This document shows, piece after piece, positions 53,812 through 62,386 of a DNA stretch of 64,000 nt. Each line of letters begins with the position of its first letter. Position 1 is the stretch's first letter. The stretch comes from CBDFKS01 sp965248905 (lineage in GTDB: Bacteria > Chloroflexota > Dehalococcoidia > Lucifugimonadales > JAGWBF01). The position numbers and the translations under genes are program-made. The notes beneath the pieces were generated by a model. That model did not search any database. It was not told the DNA's origin and worked only from the letters and a program-made list of their open reading frames with translations. Where the stretch lies: positions 62,001-126,000 of the forward strand of contig CBDFKS010000006.1 in the NCBI GenBank assembly GCA_965248905.1, given 5' to 3'.

Positions 53812-54028
53812 CCTCCTACGTCAACACTCCTAAAAAAGGGTAGCAACCTTAGACGTTTTCTTAAACAATTACCAAAACCGAGTTGACTGAGTACTAGTCT
53901 GGTGATTCCTCGCTGTTCTCTGCCCAGCTTAGCTATACTATTCATATCGTTGCCTCTAAATGGTTCCTTTCTTTTAAAGTATCCGATTTGTAGGATCTGC
54001 CTCTGGCTCACCGGATCTTTGGAAGTCT

Positions 54029-54627
54029 TTAGCCAAGATCGTTATAGGCTTCTAGGACTACGGGGGTGGTGCGGTTGATGTAAACCACGGCCCCTGTCGG
54101 AGGCTTCACTTCCAGAGTAAATGCCTTGTCTTTGGGAAGGTCCGTACCGAGTTTAGCTTCCAGCGCTGTGAGCTTAATTTCGTACATCTCGCCGGGCTCG
54201 ACCAGTTTGTCGCTATCGGCGCTACCCAGTCCAGTGACTGTAAAGTCGCCTGATACAAGGTTATAAGTCTGGTCTACGTCGCTGTATACGATGATGGTCT
54301 CACTGGGAGTCAGATCAACAGCCTCGCCACCCGCAGCGTTGGCCACCTGAAAGGAGATCTCGTCTATGGCAGTCTTACCGCCGTTGGCCTTGGCGATGAC
54401 CGCTCCACGAAGTTCCATGTACCCCTGGCTTCGGATAGGCCAGCGTTTATAGTCTCTTTGGACTTGTCGCTGGGAAAGAGGCCCGTGGATAGGGCGGCAA
54501 AAGCGAACACCGATGAGACTACTACGAAGGCTATCAATACGATGGCTGTCTCTAGTCCGGTTATCCCTCGAGAATCTCGCCTTACCTGCGGTGCCATCCT
54601 AACTACTTTCGATATCTGATTCTGCAT
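54029..54627 (-). pseudogene. arlB: archaellin, copy A, frameshifted by one base
   Basis: First archaellin of the cluster. It starts at ATG 54627 (AGGAG 9 bases before) with an unusually long 21-residue leader (QNQISKVVRMAPQVRRDSRG) before ITGLETAIVLIAF. It reads normally to SEARGT and then shifts. The sequence TTCCATGT at 54414-54420 lacks one A compared with TTCCAATGT in copy D, so the outer domain continues in another frame (54418-54029, ending YNDLG). As read the product stops at 54364. The upstream AAAGGAGG (54728-54735) leads to a start-stop pair ATG-TAG (54722-54717) and an alternative in-frame GTG at 54717. True mutation, phase-variable state or assembly error are all possible. Confidence 0.88.
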
Positions 54628-54738
54628 GAGATTCTGCTCCTTCTTTTTGGTACTAAATGCCCCGGTGTCGATCTCTGGTATCTTTGGGAGCCCTTGCGGG
54701 CTTTCTCGTTGAGCCACTACATCAAATCCTCCTTTCAA

Positions 54739-55199
54739 TGCCCCGGTTTGTTTCCCCTTCTAGGGCCATCCATATTCACCTGTTACAAGTGTAGGGAGCC
54801 GATAGTTGAAGACACACAGGACTACCACCTCAGTCATCTGATGGCGGAGTACCATGGCTTTAGGTAAAACACTCTGGCATGTAGATTTTCCTTCGAAGAG
54901 TAGGGGCAAGCACCCATCTACTAAAGGAGAATCTCCCATATCGCTATGGGGATGACTTGGTGCTAGACTTGGGGAACGGCTAATCCACATCTCCTGGGCC
55001 ACTGACCATTGACGGGCAGAAGAGATTTGTGAGTAGACGATTGCTTTTCCGAGAGGAGCTTTATAGAATGGTCTTGTTCACATTTGTCTGCAGGGCAGCT
55101 GTGTCGTCTGCCGGAAGCGGATAAATCCCCAATAGAGAATACTTAGGTAGCGATGGGCTGGTGGATGGTATGCCCCAGCCAGAAAAGGAAGCTTAGAAC
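54739..55199. other. divergent intergenic region, arl cluster / response regulator
   Basis: 461 bases between the first archaellin (minus) and the response regulator (plus). It must hold the arl promoter; no convincing hexamer pair was found on either strand. AAAAGGAAG precedes the ATG at 55200. No RNA gene recognised. Confidence 0.4.
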
Positions 55200-55850
55200 A
55201 TGACAAAGATTATGATCGTCGAAGACGAGGGCCTGTTCCGGGACATGCTTAAGATTTCTTTGGCTTCTTCTCCCGGTATCGAGGTGGTAGCAGCAGTAGG
55301 GAGCGGAGCTGCCGCCCTGAGGGCGTCCAGAGAGCTGAAACCAGAGGTCATACTTATGGACATCGAGCTGGGCAGCGAACCAAACGGCATTGAGACTGGA
55401 AGACTTATAAAGGAAGAGGACCCTAAGGTAGGTATCGTGATCCTGTCGGTCCACAAAGACAAGGAGTATATCACCAACCTGTCGGCGGACGAGGCTTCAG
55501 GATGGTCCTATCTCCTCAAGCAGAACGTAGGTGATACCGAAGCACTGATGCGGGCCATCGAGGGTTCTGCCTCCGGGTTCGTCGTTATGGACCCTGATGT
55601 GGTCAGCGGCCTAAGACCTCGACAGGGTTCCTTTACGGCCCGTTTAACGCCTCGACAACAAGAGGTTTTATCATTGATGGCCCAAGGTTATAACAACGCA
55701 GCCATAGCAGAGAAGCTAGTTCTGGGGCACAAATCAGTAGAGAACTACATTAATGCGATCTATCAGGAGCTGAATTTAAACCAAGGCGACCACACACATC
55801 CACGGGTGTCTGCGGTGCTGAATTACATCCAAGACAGCTATAGCACGTAG
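55200..55850 (+). CDS. NarL/FixJ-type response regulator (orphan)
   Basis: 216 aa. Receiver domain: acidic pocket VEDE, phosphoacceptor D54 (VILMDIEL), K107 (YLLKQN). LuxR-type HTH at about 149-195 (LTPRQQEVLSLMAQGYNNAAIAEKLVL, KSVENYINAIY). No histidine kinase nearby. It is transcribed away from the archaellum cluster, from the shared 461-base spacer, so it could control archaellin expression; that is inference from position only. Confidence 0.9.
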   Translation: MTKIMIVEDEGLFRDMLKISLASSPGIEVVAAVGSGAAALRASRELKPEVILMDIELGSEPNGIETGRLIKEEDPKVGIVILSVHKDKEYITNLSADEASGWSYLLKQNVGDTEALMRAIEGSASGFVVMDPDVVSGLRPRQGSFTARLTPRQQEVLSLMAQGYNNAAIAEKLVLGHKSVENYINAIYQELNLNQGDHTHPRVSAVLNYIQDSYST

Positions 55851-55876
55851 AGACGGAAGAAATCCGGGCTTGTGGA

Positions 55877-55905
55877 GTCCTGGCGCTAAAGAAGAGGTCC
55901 AGGAC
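55877..55905. terminator. possible bidirectional hairpin between convergent genes
   Basis: GTCCTGG, 15-base loop, CCAGGAC between the ends of the response regulator (plus) and the 748-aa gene (minus). No T run, so weak as an intrinsic terminator. Confidence 0.3.
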
Positions 55906-55919
55906 CGATCTAAACCAGT

Positions 55920-58166
55920 TTAGCCCATAACTGGGCGCAAATGTACATGCAGCCGGTCTGAACCTAAGGCTGCGATCTCTCCGTTTGGTAAGCCTGATTT
56001 CAGCTGCCCCACCGTCAGCACATTCTCTCCCAAATCCAGTGTGAACTCATGGCCAGAGCCGTCTGGCAGCAATGATTGATTGACGATTTTGCCAACCCCA
56101 ACTACCGAATCTATCACCCTCCCAAAGGATGATAGCGTGTCCGAGTTGGCAACGGGTGTGACCACTATGCGGAGAATTCCGGAAAACCCTACCAATGGAG
56201 CTGCCGTTTGAGGCGGTGGTGAAGCTACGGGAGGCTCTACCGGCATCTGCACCTCGGTAACGCTTGTGTCAAGACCGGTTCCTGCCGCACCTTCGATCGA
56301 GGTGAGATTGGCTAGAGACTCCTGCAGCTCTGCCAGCAAGTCATCGCCGAATTCTTCTCCTCCGACAGTAACAGCGGGATCTTCGTTACCAGGACTCACG
56401 ATCGCATTTCCCACCGGTTGCGCAGGCGCACCTTCAATCCCACTAGCCGGCCCAACCTGAGGCTCCTCTACTCCCAAATCGAGAAAGTCTAGGCTTTCAA
56501 TTAAAGACACTTCAGGCGCTGCCGGCGCCGATGGTAATGGCTCTGGATTTTCCGGTTCAGCGGGTGCATCAGGCTCTTCTCCAGACTGGAGAAACTGGTT
56601 TAACACTGAGTCCAGATCACGCTTTGACTGGTCGGTGGACTGGAGAAATTCGTTTAAAGCCGACTCCAGACCTTGAGTCCGATCAACTTCTTGCTGGCCT
56701 TCAACGGCCGGATTTGGTTCCGCAGCAGCGGATACGAACGGTTGAGGGTCAGGGGCCTGTATGGGCTGCTCTTCAGCCTGCGCCGCAGGTGAATTTGCGG
56801 CCTGACCAACTTGAAGGATCTCCTGTTGCTTGTCCAATTCACCACTTGTCTGAACAGCCGGAGCACCAGTGTCCGCCACACCTGGCGCTGTAGAGGATTC
56901 ACTAAACAAGGGGATCACAGGTACATCATCGCGGATGGGCTGGGAGCTTTCTTGAGCTTCACTGCTGGATTCAGGTTCCATGGGTGACCAGCTTTCGAGA
57001 GGGCTAGAAGGACTGGAGGCAGGTGGCACACCAGCCTTTTCTGACGCACCAACCTGTCCAATCGAGGGATTGGAAAGCAGTCTCTGAGCCTCTTGTCTCA
57101 TCAGCGATGCGGATTGGCCCATCATGGCCCGAGCTCGCTGCAAATCATTTTGAGATGATTCCTTGAGAGACTGAGCCGAAGAGGTGGTCCTTCTGGCCTC
57201 CTCCAACTCGCGATTCACATAGCTGGTGGCTTTACGGACTGCACTTAAGGCATTGAGAATAGCCTCGGTGGCCCTCTGCCTGGCCCCATCGGCCTCCTCC
57301 TCAGCTTGTTGGCGAGTCCCTTGCCGCAGATAGCGCTCTGTCTTGATGGCCTCTTCCAAACTTCTGACGTTATCCGCCATTGTCTTCAAGGCGCTGGGGT
57401 TCAGCGCCAAAGCTTTGCTGAAGCTCTCCCGCGCCTGGACCATGACGTTCTCTGCTTCTTGTTGGATTGTGTCCGCTTCATCGAGGATCTGCTCGGCTTG
57501 TGTCCTCATACTCTGCGCCTGAGTTCTGAGACTCTGTGCCCCCTTTAGCTCTTCATATGCCTTGTCGGTGGTCCCTTCGATCTCGACCCAGGAGCCACTT
57601 ATGTCGGTGACCGCCGGTGAGGTTGTAGCCAATGCCTCCTCTTGCTGCGGAGGAGGTTGCTGACGTGGACGTTGCTGCGGTGGAGGAGCCTCATCTATTC
57701 TTGGAATTCTTGTAGGTTCAGCCACATCCTGAATATAATCGGTCTCCAGCGGTTGCTCTGATATTCTCTCAGGGTCCGGGAGCACAGTCGGAGGCGCTTC
57801 TCGGGCAATCCGAGGCTCCGATGGGCTCTCCGGCAAGTCCAAAATAGGCGGCGGCTCATAAACTGGTTCCACCGATTGGGGCGAGTCCGCAACTATCAAG
57901 GGCGAGTCGTCTTCGGGTTCCTGGACCAGTTGTTCTTGAACCTGAGGGGCACGAACCGGCCGGCCGCGACGCTGCTGTCCATCGGCACCCTGGCTTGGGC
58001 GGCTACGATTTGGCTGGGAGCTAGCCTCACGGCCCTTAGCAGACTTCTTGGGAGAGGGACGGTCCTTCTTGACCATCTTATACAAGGAGTAAATGGAGGG
58101 GAAAAGTGTCTCAAAGAGGCTCTTTTCAGGCTTCCCACTTCCTGGGGGACCCTGCCGTTGTACCAT
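55920..58166 (-). CDS. 748-aa proline-rich coiled-coil protein of unknown function
   Basis: Not recognised. Order: N-terminal helical piece (SLFETLFPSIYSLYKMVKKD), basic then Pro/Gln-rich stretch to about residue 195, a long coiled coil (about 200-370; AYEELKGAQSLRTQAQSM, QILDEADTIQQEAENV, QQAEEEADGARQRATEA), an acidic Pro/Ala-rich region with two related units (NEFLQSTDQ and NQFLQSGEE), and a compact C-terminal domain of about 95 residues (FSGILRIVVTPVANSDTLSSF ... LHVHLRP). No signal peptide or membrane helix, so probably cytoplasmic. It follows minCDE on the same strand after 312 bases and could be a scaffold. Function unknown. Confidence 0.75.
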   Translation of the reverse strand: MVQRQGPPGSGKPEKSLFETLFPSIYSLYKMVKKDRPSPKKSAKGREASSQPNRSRPSQGADGQQRRGRPVRAPQVQEQLVQEPEDDSPLIVADSPQSVEPVYEPPPILDLPESPSEPRIAREAPPTVLPDPERISEQPLETDYIQDVAEPTRIPRIDEAPPPQQRPRQQPPPQQEEALATTSPAVTDISGSWVEIEGTTDKAYEELKGAQSLRTQAQSMRTQAEQILDEADTIQQEAENVMVQARESFSKALALNPSALKTMADNVRSLEEAIKTERYLRQGTRQQAEEEADGARQRATEAILNALSAVRKATSYVNRELEEARRTTSSAQSLKESSQNDLQRARAMMGQSASLMRQEAQRLLSNPSIGQVGASEKAGVPPASSPSSPLESWSPMEPESSSEAQESSQPIRDDVPVIPLFSESSTAPGVADTGAPAVQTSGELDKQQEILQVGQAANSPAAQAEEQPIQAPDPQPFVSAAAEPNPAVEGQQEVDRTQGLESALNEFLQSTDQSKRDLDSVLNQFLQSGEEPDAPAEPENPEPLPSAPAAPEVSLIESLDFLDLGVEEPQVGPASGIEGAPAQPVGNAIVSPGNEDPAVTVGGEEFGDDLLAELQESLANLTSIEGAAGTGLDTSVTEVQMPVEPPVASPPPQTAAPLVGFSGILRIVVTPVANSDTLSSFGRVIDSVVGVGKIVNQSLLPDGSGHEFTLDLGENVLTVGQLKSGLPNGEIAALGSDRLHVHLRPVMG

Positions 58167-58424
58167 TTCGTCTCTTTCCTAAATCCGTAGTATTTGATGT
58201 CTACATTGCCATAATGTCATAATGTGCGGCTATTGTCAAGCGCTTCAAGCTATCTACAGGGTATGAGATGGAGCTTTTAGAGCATGTCATGGCTCCGCAT
58301 ACTCCTTAATACGCCACCAAACGTCGACCAGGAAATGGACGTCGCTCATCCATTAGTAGGATAAGATGGCGGCTTTCCGTTACATATCTGCTCATTCATT
58401 ACTGATTTAGAGAGAAGCATGCTG

Positions 58425-58499
58425 AGGAGCTTCAGCCGACCCCTCGTCGTGTCGCAACGCTTATGCCGATGTTGCGGCTTAGGACGCTGAGAAGCTCCT
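58425..58499. other. nested hairpin at the end of minE
   Basis: AGGAGCTTCAGC (58425-58436) pairs with GCTGA-GA-AGCTCCT (58486-58499), and inside it CGCAAC (58453-58458) pairs with GTTGCG (58471-58476). It overlaps the minE stop codon. Possibly a transcription end or RNA-stability structure; no T run. The remaining spacer 58167-58424 holds nothing recognised. Confidence 0.35.
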
Positions 58500-58751
58500 G
58501 ACTACATCTTTAATCTGTATATTGGACACCAGGACCATGGAGTCCTCTGAGCGCCGCATATCCATCTCAATCGATTCCTCATCGACTACCAGGTATTTGG
58601 AGACCACCTCGATGATGTCCTTCTTCATGGTCTCCATATGCTCGGCCGTTATCCCGATGCGGTCAATTACCAGTATGACCTTTAGCCGCTGCTTCGCAGC
58701 ATCTTTGCTGCGCTCGTGCCTCTGGAGAGCCCATTTTAGAAGATCAAGCAT
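58479..58751 (-). CDS. minE: cell division topological specificity factor MinE
   Basis: 90 aa. Membrane/MinD-binding N-terminus MLDLLKWALQRHERSKDAAKQRLKVIL, then the MinE fold (MKKDIIEVVSKYLVVDEESIEMD). MinE drives MinCD off the membrane and sets up pole-to-pole oscillation. ATG 58751 overlaps the minD stop by 8 bases. Confidence 0.9.
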   Translation of the reverse strand: MLDLLKWALQRHERSKDAAKQRLKVILVIDRIGITAEHMETMKKDIIEVVSKYLVVDEESIEMDMRRSEDSMVLVSNIQIKDVVRSFSAS

Positions 58752-59628
58752 GAGTGTAATTCCTCCCACTTACACTAAGAAATCGCTTGACCCGTGAAAA
58801 GAGTCCATGGCCATTAGTAAACTCTAGGAAGGGAAGTTGCTCCCCGTCGATTCGAGCCGCGATGCGCCGGTAGGCCTCCCCCGAAACAGATTGCTTGTCG
58901 TGTACAACCGGAACTCCCCGATTGGTGGCTACTATTACCTGGTTGTCATCTGGCACCAGACCCAGCATTCGGACCGAAAGGAGGTCAAGGATGTCCTCCT
59001 TGTCCATCATGTTTCCCTCTTTGACCATACCCGGCCGCAGACGATTCAGGACCAGATCCGGGATGGGCAGCTCCGCAGCCTCCAGCAAGCCGATCACCCG
59101 GTCCGCGTCTCGAATAGCGGAGACCTCTGGAGTGGTGATCACGATGGCACGGTCGGCGGCCGCTATGGCGTTCTGAAATCCCTGCTCGATTCCAGCGGGG
59201 CAATCTATGAGCACGTACTCGAACTCCTGCTTCAACTGCTGTACCAGCTCTTTCATCTGCTCGGGCTTGATGGCACTCTTATCGCGAGTCTGCGCCGCAG
59301 GGATGAGGTACAGGTCCTCGACATGCTTATCGCGAATCATTGCCTGGTTCAACCTGCAGGTCCCCTCGATCACATTTACCAGGTCGTAGACGATGCGATT
59401 TTCCAGCCCCAACACCACGTCCAGGTTACGCAACCCGATATCGGTGTCGACAACCACCACTCTATGGCCCCGCAATGCGAGGCCGGTCCCCAGATTGGCC
59501 GTGGCGGTAGTTTTGCCGACCCCTCCCTTGCCCGACGTGATAACCAGTGACTTTCCTGGTAGGCCGGCTCCCGGTTTTCCGTTCTTCGACGGCTTGGCTG
59601 AATGCGAACCATTCCCGTTAGTTGTCAT
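58744..59628 (-). CDS. minD: septum site-determining ATPase MinD
   Basis: 294 aa. Deviant Walker A GKGGVGKTT, switch segment VVDTDIGLRNLDVVLGLENRIVYDLV and YVLIDCPAGIEQGF are diagnostic of MinD. The C-terminal amphipathic helix (LFSRVKRFLS) fits membrane targeting. It has a roughly 25-residue Lys/Gly/Ser-rich leader before SLVITSGKGG, longer than usual. Overlaps minC by ATGA. Confidence 0.95.
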   Translation of the reverse strand: MTTNGNGSHSAKPSKNGKPGAGLPGKSLVITSGKGGVGKTTATANLGTGLALRGHRVVVVDTDIGLRNLDVVLGLENRIVYDLVNVIEGTCRLNQAMIRDKHVEDLYLIPAAQTRDKSAIKPEQMKELVQQLKQEFEYVLIDCPAGIEQGFQNAIAAADRAIVITTPEVSAIRDADRVIGLLEAAELPIPDLVLNRLRPGMVKEGNMMDKEDILDLLSVRMLGLVPDDNQVIVATNRGVPVVHDKQSVSGEAYRRIAARIDGEQLPFLEFTNGHGLFSRVKRFLSVSGRNYTHA

Positions 59629-60422
59629 TGATTGTCCTCCCTCTCTATCCTGTGAAATTTACCGGTAAAAGGTGCCACCACTATGGTCCCTTCACTCACG
59701 TAGGCAATCTCAGGTTGTGCGGTGCGTGAACGCTTAGTCTTGCCGGCAGGCGCGATACAGATGTGTCTATCGATGCGAAGCTGCAGAGGCTTGAGAGAGC
59801 TGGCTATGATCACGGCCTTGTCCGCGTCTGCTCCGCTGGCCCCTGCATGGGCAATGCCTCTCAGCGCACCCCACACGATGATGTCACCCGAAGCAGTGAT
59901 ATGGGCGCCGGGGTTAACGTCGCCGAGAACAACCACGTCACCATCGTGATCTATGTTCGTACCGGAACGGCATGTAGCCTTGAGCACCAGCGGCGCCACG
60001 GGCCCTTGATGGCCCTCGGTCGTATTTACAGGACCAAGCTGCTGAGGCGTCGAAGAGCTCGGAACCTCGACATCTCCCGACAGAGTAAGTTCCAGATTTT
60101 CTTGAGGGCACCAGACCTTGGCGATCTTTATCTGGAACTCGTCCTCGAAGAGTCGCTTCAAACGCACCAACGCCTCGAAGCTCAGTGCTCTACGACCCAC
60201 GTTGAGAGTGACAGCGCTTCCTGTAAACCAGCCTTGACTATCCCTGAGGTAATGGCGCAGGCCGTCTTCCACCTGGGAAAAGGAGATTTCGTCGTCGATG
60301 GTGAAGTCTACGCCCCAGCCGCGACCGCTTACTTTGACCACCCCTCTATCCAACAGGGGATTGCCAGGGGGGACATCCAGTTCTTTTACTCTACCCATCA
60401 CCAGCCCCGTGTGCACTATCAT
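59625..60422 (-). CDS. minC: septum site-determining protein MinC
   Basis: 265 aa FtsZ-assembly inhibitor. N-terminal domain is weakly conserved (VKVSGRGWGVDFTIDDEIS); the C-terminal beta-helix is clear (VVVLGDVNPGAHITASGDIIVWGALRGIAHAGA), including the MinD-binding RG-AHAG motif. First gene of minC-minD-minE. Starts at ATG 60422, or at GTG/ATG seven or eight codons further in. Confidence 0.93.
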   Translation of the reverse strand: MIVHTGLVMGRVKELDVPPGNPLLDRGVVKVSGRGWGVDFTIDDEISFSQVEDGLRHYLRDSQGWFTGSAVTLNVGRRALSFEALVRLKRLFEDEFQIKIAKVWCPQENLELTLSGDVEVPSSSTPQQLGPVNTTEGHQGPVAPLVLKATCRSGTNIDHDGDVVVLGDVNPGAHITASGDIIVWGALRGIAHAGASGADADKAVIIASSLKPLQLRIDRHICIAPAGKTKRSRTAQPEIAYVSEGTIVVAPFTGKFHRIEREDNQ

Positions 60423-60575
60423 CCCCGGGCAAGCTACATAGCGATTACCAGAGACGAGTATTCTATTCGCGGGGCGCAGCTACGGCTGGAACGAGGACAA
60501 AATGCGGAACATTCTCAAAAAGAAAAAATACATGGTCTCAGCCGTGTCTGCCCCTCACAGCAAGGCACACCAATG

Positions 60576-60605
60576 ATAATATCAACAAATATAAGACTTT
60601 TTCAA
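60576..60605 (-). promoter_or_regulatory. minCDE promoter, sigma-70 type
   Basis: On the minus strand TTGAAA (60605-60600), 18-base spacer, TATTAT (60581-60576), about 150 bases before minC. The rest of 60423-60962 shows no gene. Confidence 0.45.
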
Positions 60606-60962
60606 GGTTTTGACCAATGGATTTTGAGGGGTTTGCGTGGTTGCGATAATCGCCTGGGAAAGGGGGAAGGAACCCGGTCTTCCTCTGTAAGGCACAGGGG
60701 GATAGAGCCTATAGTTAGCAAAGGCCAGTAAATCTAGGGAGGGGTCCAGGATTCGACAAAATAGCAGACCTGACGAACAGTCCCACTACATGTGGGGGCC
60801 TTGGCAAGTTCGTGAAACTTACTACTTGAGATTTTTATTGCGTTTCATGGCATCAAGTGGGTCTTCTGGTAAATATAAGGGGCTCGTCTTTGGAGCCCCG
60901 AGTACCTCAAAGATTCTCTGCCAAGACGATGCCCCAACGTTCTCTTCGTTTTGAGAATCAGA

Positions 60963-61760
60963 TTACTGTATAGTTGCATCGTTAAGCCACGAACCAACAT
61001 CATCTAAATAGGATTCGATTTCTGCTAACAGTTCATTCACAGCATCCCTGTCAATAACGTTCTTGGGCCTACCTAAAGCGCTTAATTCCTCTCTAATCTC
61101 ATTTGACCTCTCGACAAAGTAAGGCTGTAGTTGAAGGTCTTCCTCCAACAGATCGATTTTAACGTTCTCTGTCTCTGTAAAATGATTAGCTATCGGAATG
61201 CTATTGATAGGTATACCTGCTTCAATATCGAAAGAGATCATCGTTATCGCACCTATTCGAGCGGAATAGAACAATCCATATTCGTACCACAGCAGAAGCG
61301 AGGAATTTCTCGATATCAAATTACCTATGAGTTCCGCTTGTATCAGTTCCACTACATTCAGATTGTGTTCTACATCGCCTCTAATGAGATCTTCTGGGGG
61401 ATACTTAATATTGATCTGTAATATTGCTAAGTCTCTCTTTATCAAAGCGTCGTATTCGTGGAGCGAGTCTCCTATGAGCTGGGGCACTGTTGCAAGTGCG
61501 AAGTTCCTACCTAAATTGAATGAAGCTAGATGTTGCTGGGCAGATACCTTTGCCTCAGGGGAGAAGGTGGGAGTTGGAGTGGCCATAGACGGACGTGGGG
61601 TACTAACTATCGATGTTGCCGTGGGTGGGGGTGCCGTGTCTCCGAACGGCGGCAAGTCTTGCGTAGCAGCCACACCCAAATATATACCTATTGCAGATAC
61701 TAGTATGCCTACAATGCTGACGCCAATCTGCAGCATACGTACCACCCTCGATACAGCCAT
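60963..61760 (-). CDS. single-pass membrane protein of unknown function
   Basis: 265 aa from ATG 61760 (a TTG at 61787 is also in frame). One N-terminal helix (MLQIGVSIVGILVSAIGIYLGVAA), a Pro/Thr-rich linker (PPPTATSIVSTPRPSMATPTPT), then about 190 residues, mostly helical, outside (ISRNSSLLLWYEYGLFYS, ALGRPKNVIDRDAVNELLAEI). No family recognised. An IS630 copy lies 63 bases upstream of its start and may have separated it from its promoter. Confidence 0.7.
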   Translation of the reverse strand: MAVSRVVRMLQIGVSIVGILVSAIGIYLGVAATQDLPPFGDTAPPPTATSIVSTPRPSMATPTPTFSPEAKVSAQQHLASFNLGRNFALATVPQLIGDSLHEYDALIKRDLAILQINIKYPPEDLIRGDVEHNLNVVELIQAELIGNLISRNSSLLLWYEYGLFYSARIGAITMISFDIEAGIPINSIPIANHFTETENVKIDLLEEDLQLQPYFVERSNEIREELSALGRPKNVIDRDAVNELLAEIESYLDDVGSWLNDATIQ

Positions 61761-61906
61761 AATACCCACGACTCGATGCCATGACAACCTGGAGGGTTTG
61801 AGGTACGCAAAGGCCCTGCACTAGTACTCAGTCAACTCGGTTTTGGTAATTGTTTAAGAAAACGTCTAAGGTTGCTACCCTTTTTTAGGAGTGTTGACGT
61901 AGGAGG

Positions 61907-62386
61907 GTGGCAGCCATGGGACGAGAACGGTATGTGGTCCGGTTGGAAAGGGAAGAACGAGACCAGTTGGAACGACTGATTCGCGGGGGAAAGAGCCCAG
62001 CGCGAAAGGTTGCCCGGGCCCGTATTCTGCTAAAGGCAGATACGGGCTGGGGGGTGATGCGCATCGTGGAGGCGCTGGACACGTCTGCGGGTACGGTGTG
62101 CCGTACCAAGCGGCGGTACCTGGAGGGAGGACTGAAGCGGGCCTTGGAGGAAGATCCTCGGCCAGGACATCCGACCAAACTGGATGAGCGGGGGGAAGCG
62201 CACCTGATTGCCCTGGCGTGCAGCGAGGCCCCCCCAGGCCATGACCACTGGACCCTGCGGCTCCTGGCAAACAAGGTGGTGGAGTTGGGGCTGGCGCCCT
62301 CCATGTCCCACGAGGGAATTCGCAAGCGGTTGAAAAAAACAGTCTCAAGCCGTGGCAGAAGAAGGAGTGGTGTATTCCCCAGGTGA
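61907..62386 (+). CDS. IS630 transposase, N-terminal HTH part (copy 3)
   Basis: 159 aa, identical to copies 1 and 2; A7 run near its end for a possible -1 frameshift. Confidence 0.9.
   Translation: MAAMGRERYVVRLEREERDQLERLIRGGKSPARKVARARILLKADTGWGVMRIVEALDTSAGTVCRTKRRYLEGGLKRALEEDPRPGHPTKLDERGEAHLIALACSEAPPGHDHWTLRLLANKVVELGLAPSMSHEGIRKRLKKTVSSRGRRRSGVFPR

Larger units (their letters stand above)
52675..53894 (-). mobile_element. IS630 family element, copy 2 (1220 bp, inverted relative to copies 1 and 3)
   Basis: Same ends and length as copy 1; TA duplicates at 52673-52674 and 53895-53896 within CTAG. Its proteins are identical to those of copy 1 across all residues read. It disrupts archaellin copy B. 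Confidence 0.95.
52148..53945 (-). pseudogene. arlB: archaellin, copy B, interrupted by IS630
   Basis: The first 17 codons lie at 53945-53895 (MNSIAKLGREQRG, ITRL), the rest at 52672-52148 (ETAIVLIAFVVVSS ... LEVKPPSGAVLYIARTTP). The 1220-bp IS630 (52675-53894) plus one TA separates them. Joined, they give 191 aa, exactly the length of copy D. The insertion is in the CTAG of the Leu-Glu codons just after the signal peptide cleavage site. Residue +3 after the cleavage site is Arg where the others have Gly. Confidence 0.92.

Noticed and set aside
42648..53894. Composite transposon carrying the arl genes
   Set aside because: Each IS630 copy has its own TA duplication and the interrupted genes reconstruct locally, so the copies inserted independently.
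58425..58499. Intrinsic terminator of the min operon
   Set aside because: The stem is bulged and no T run follows, so it is listed only as a structure.
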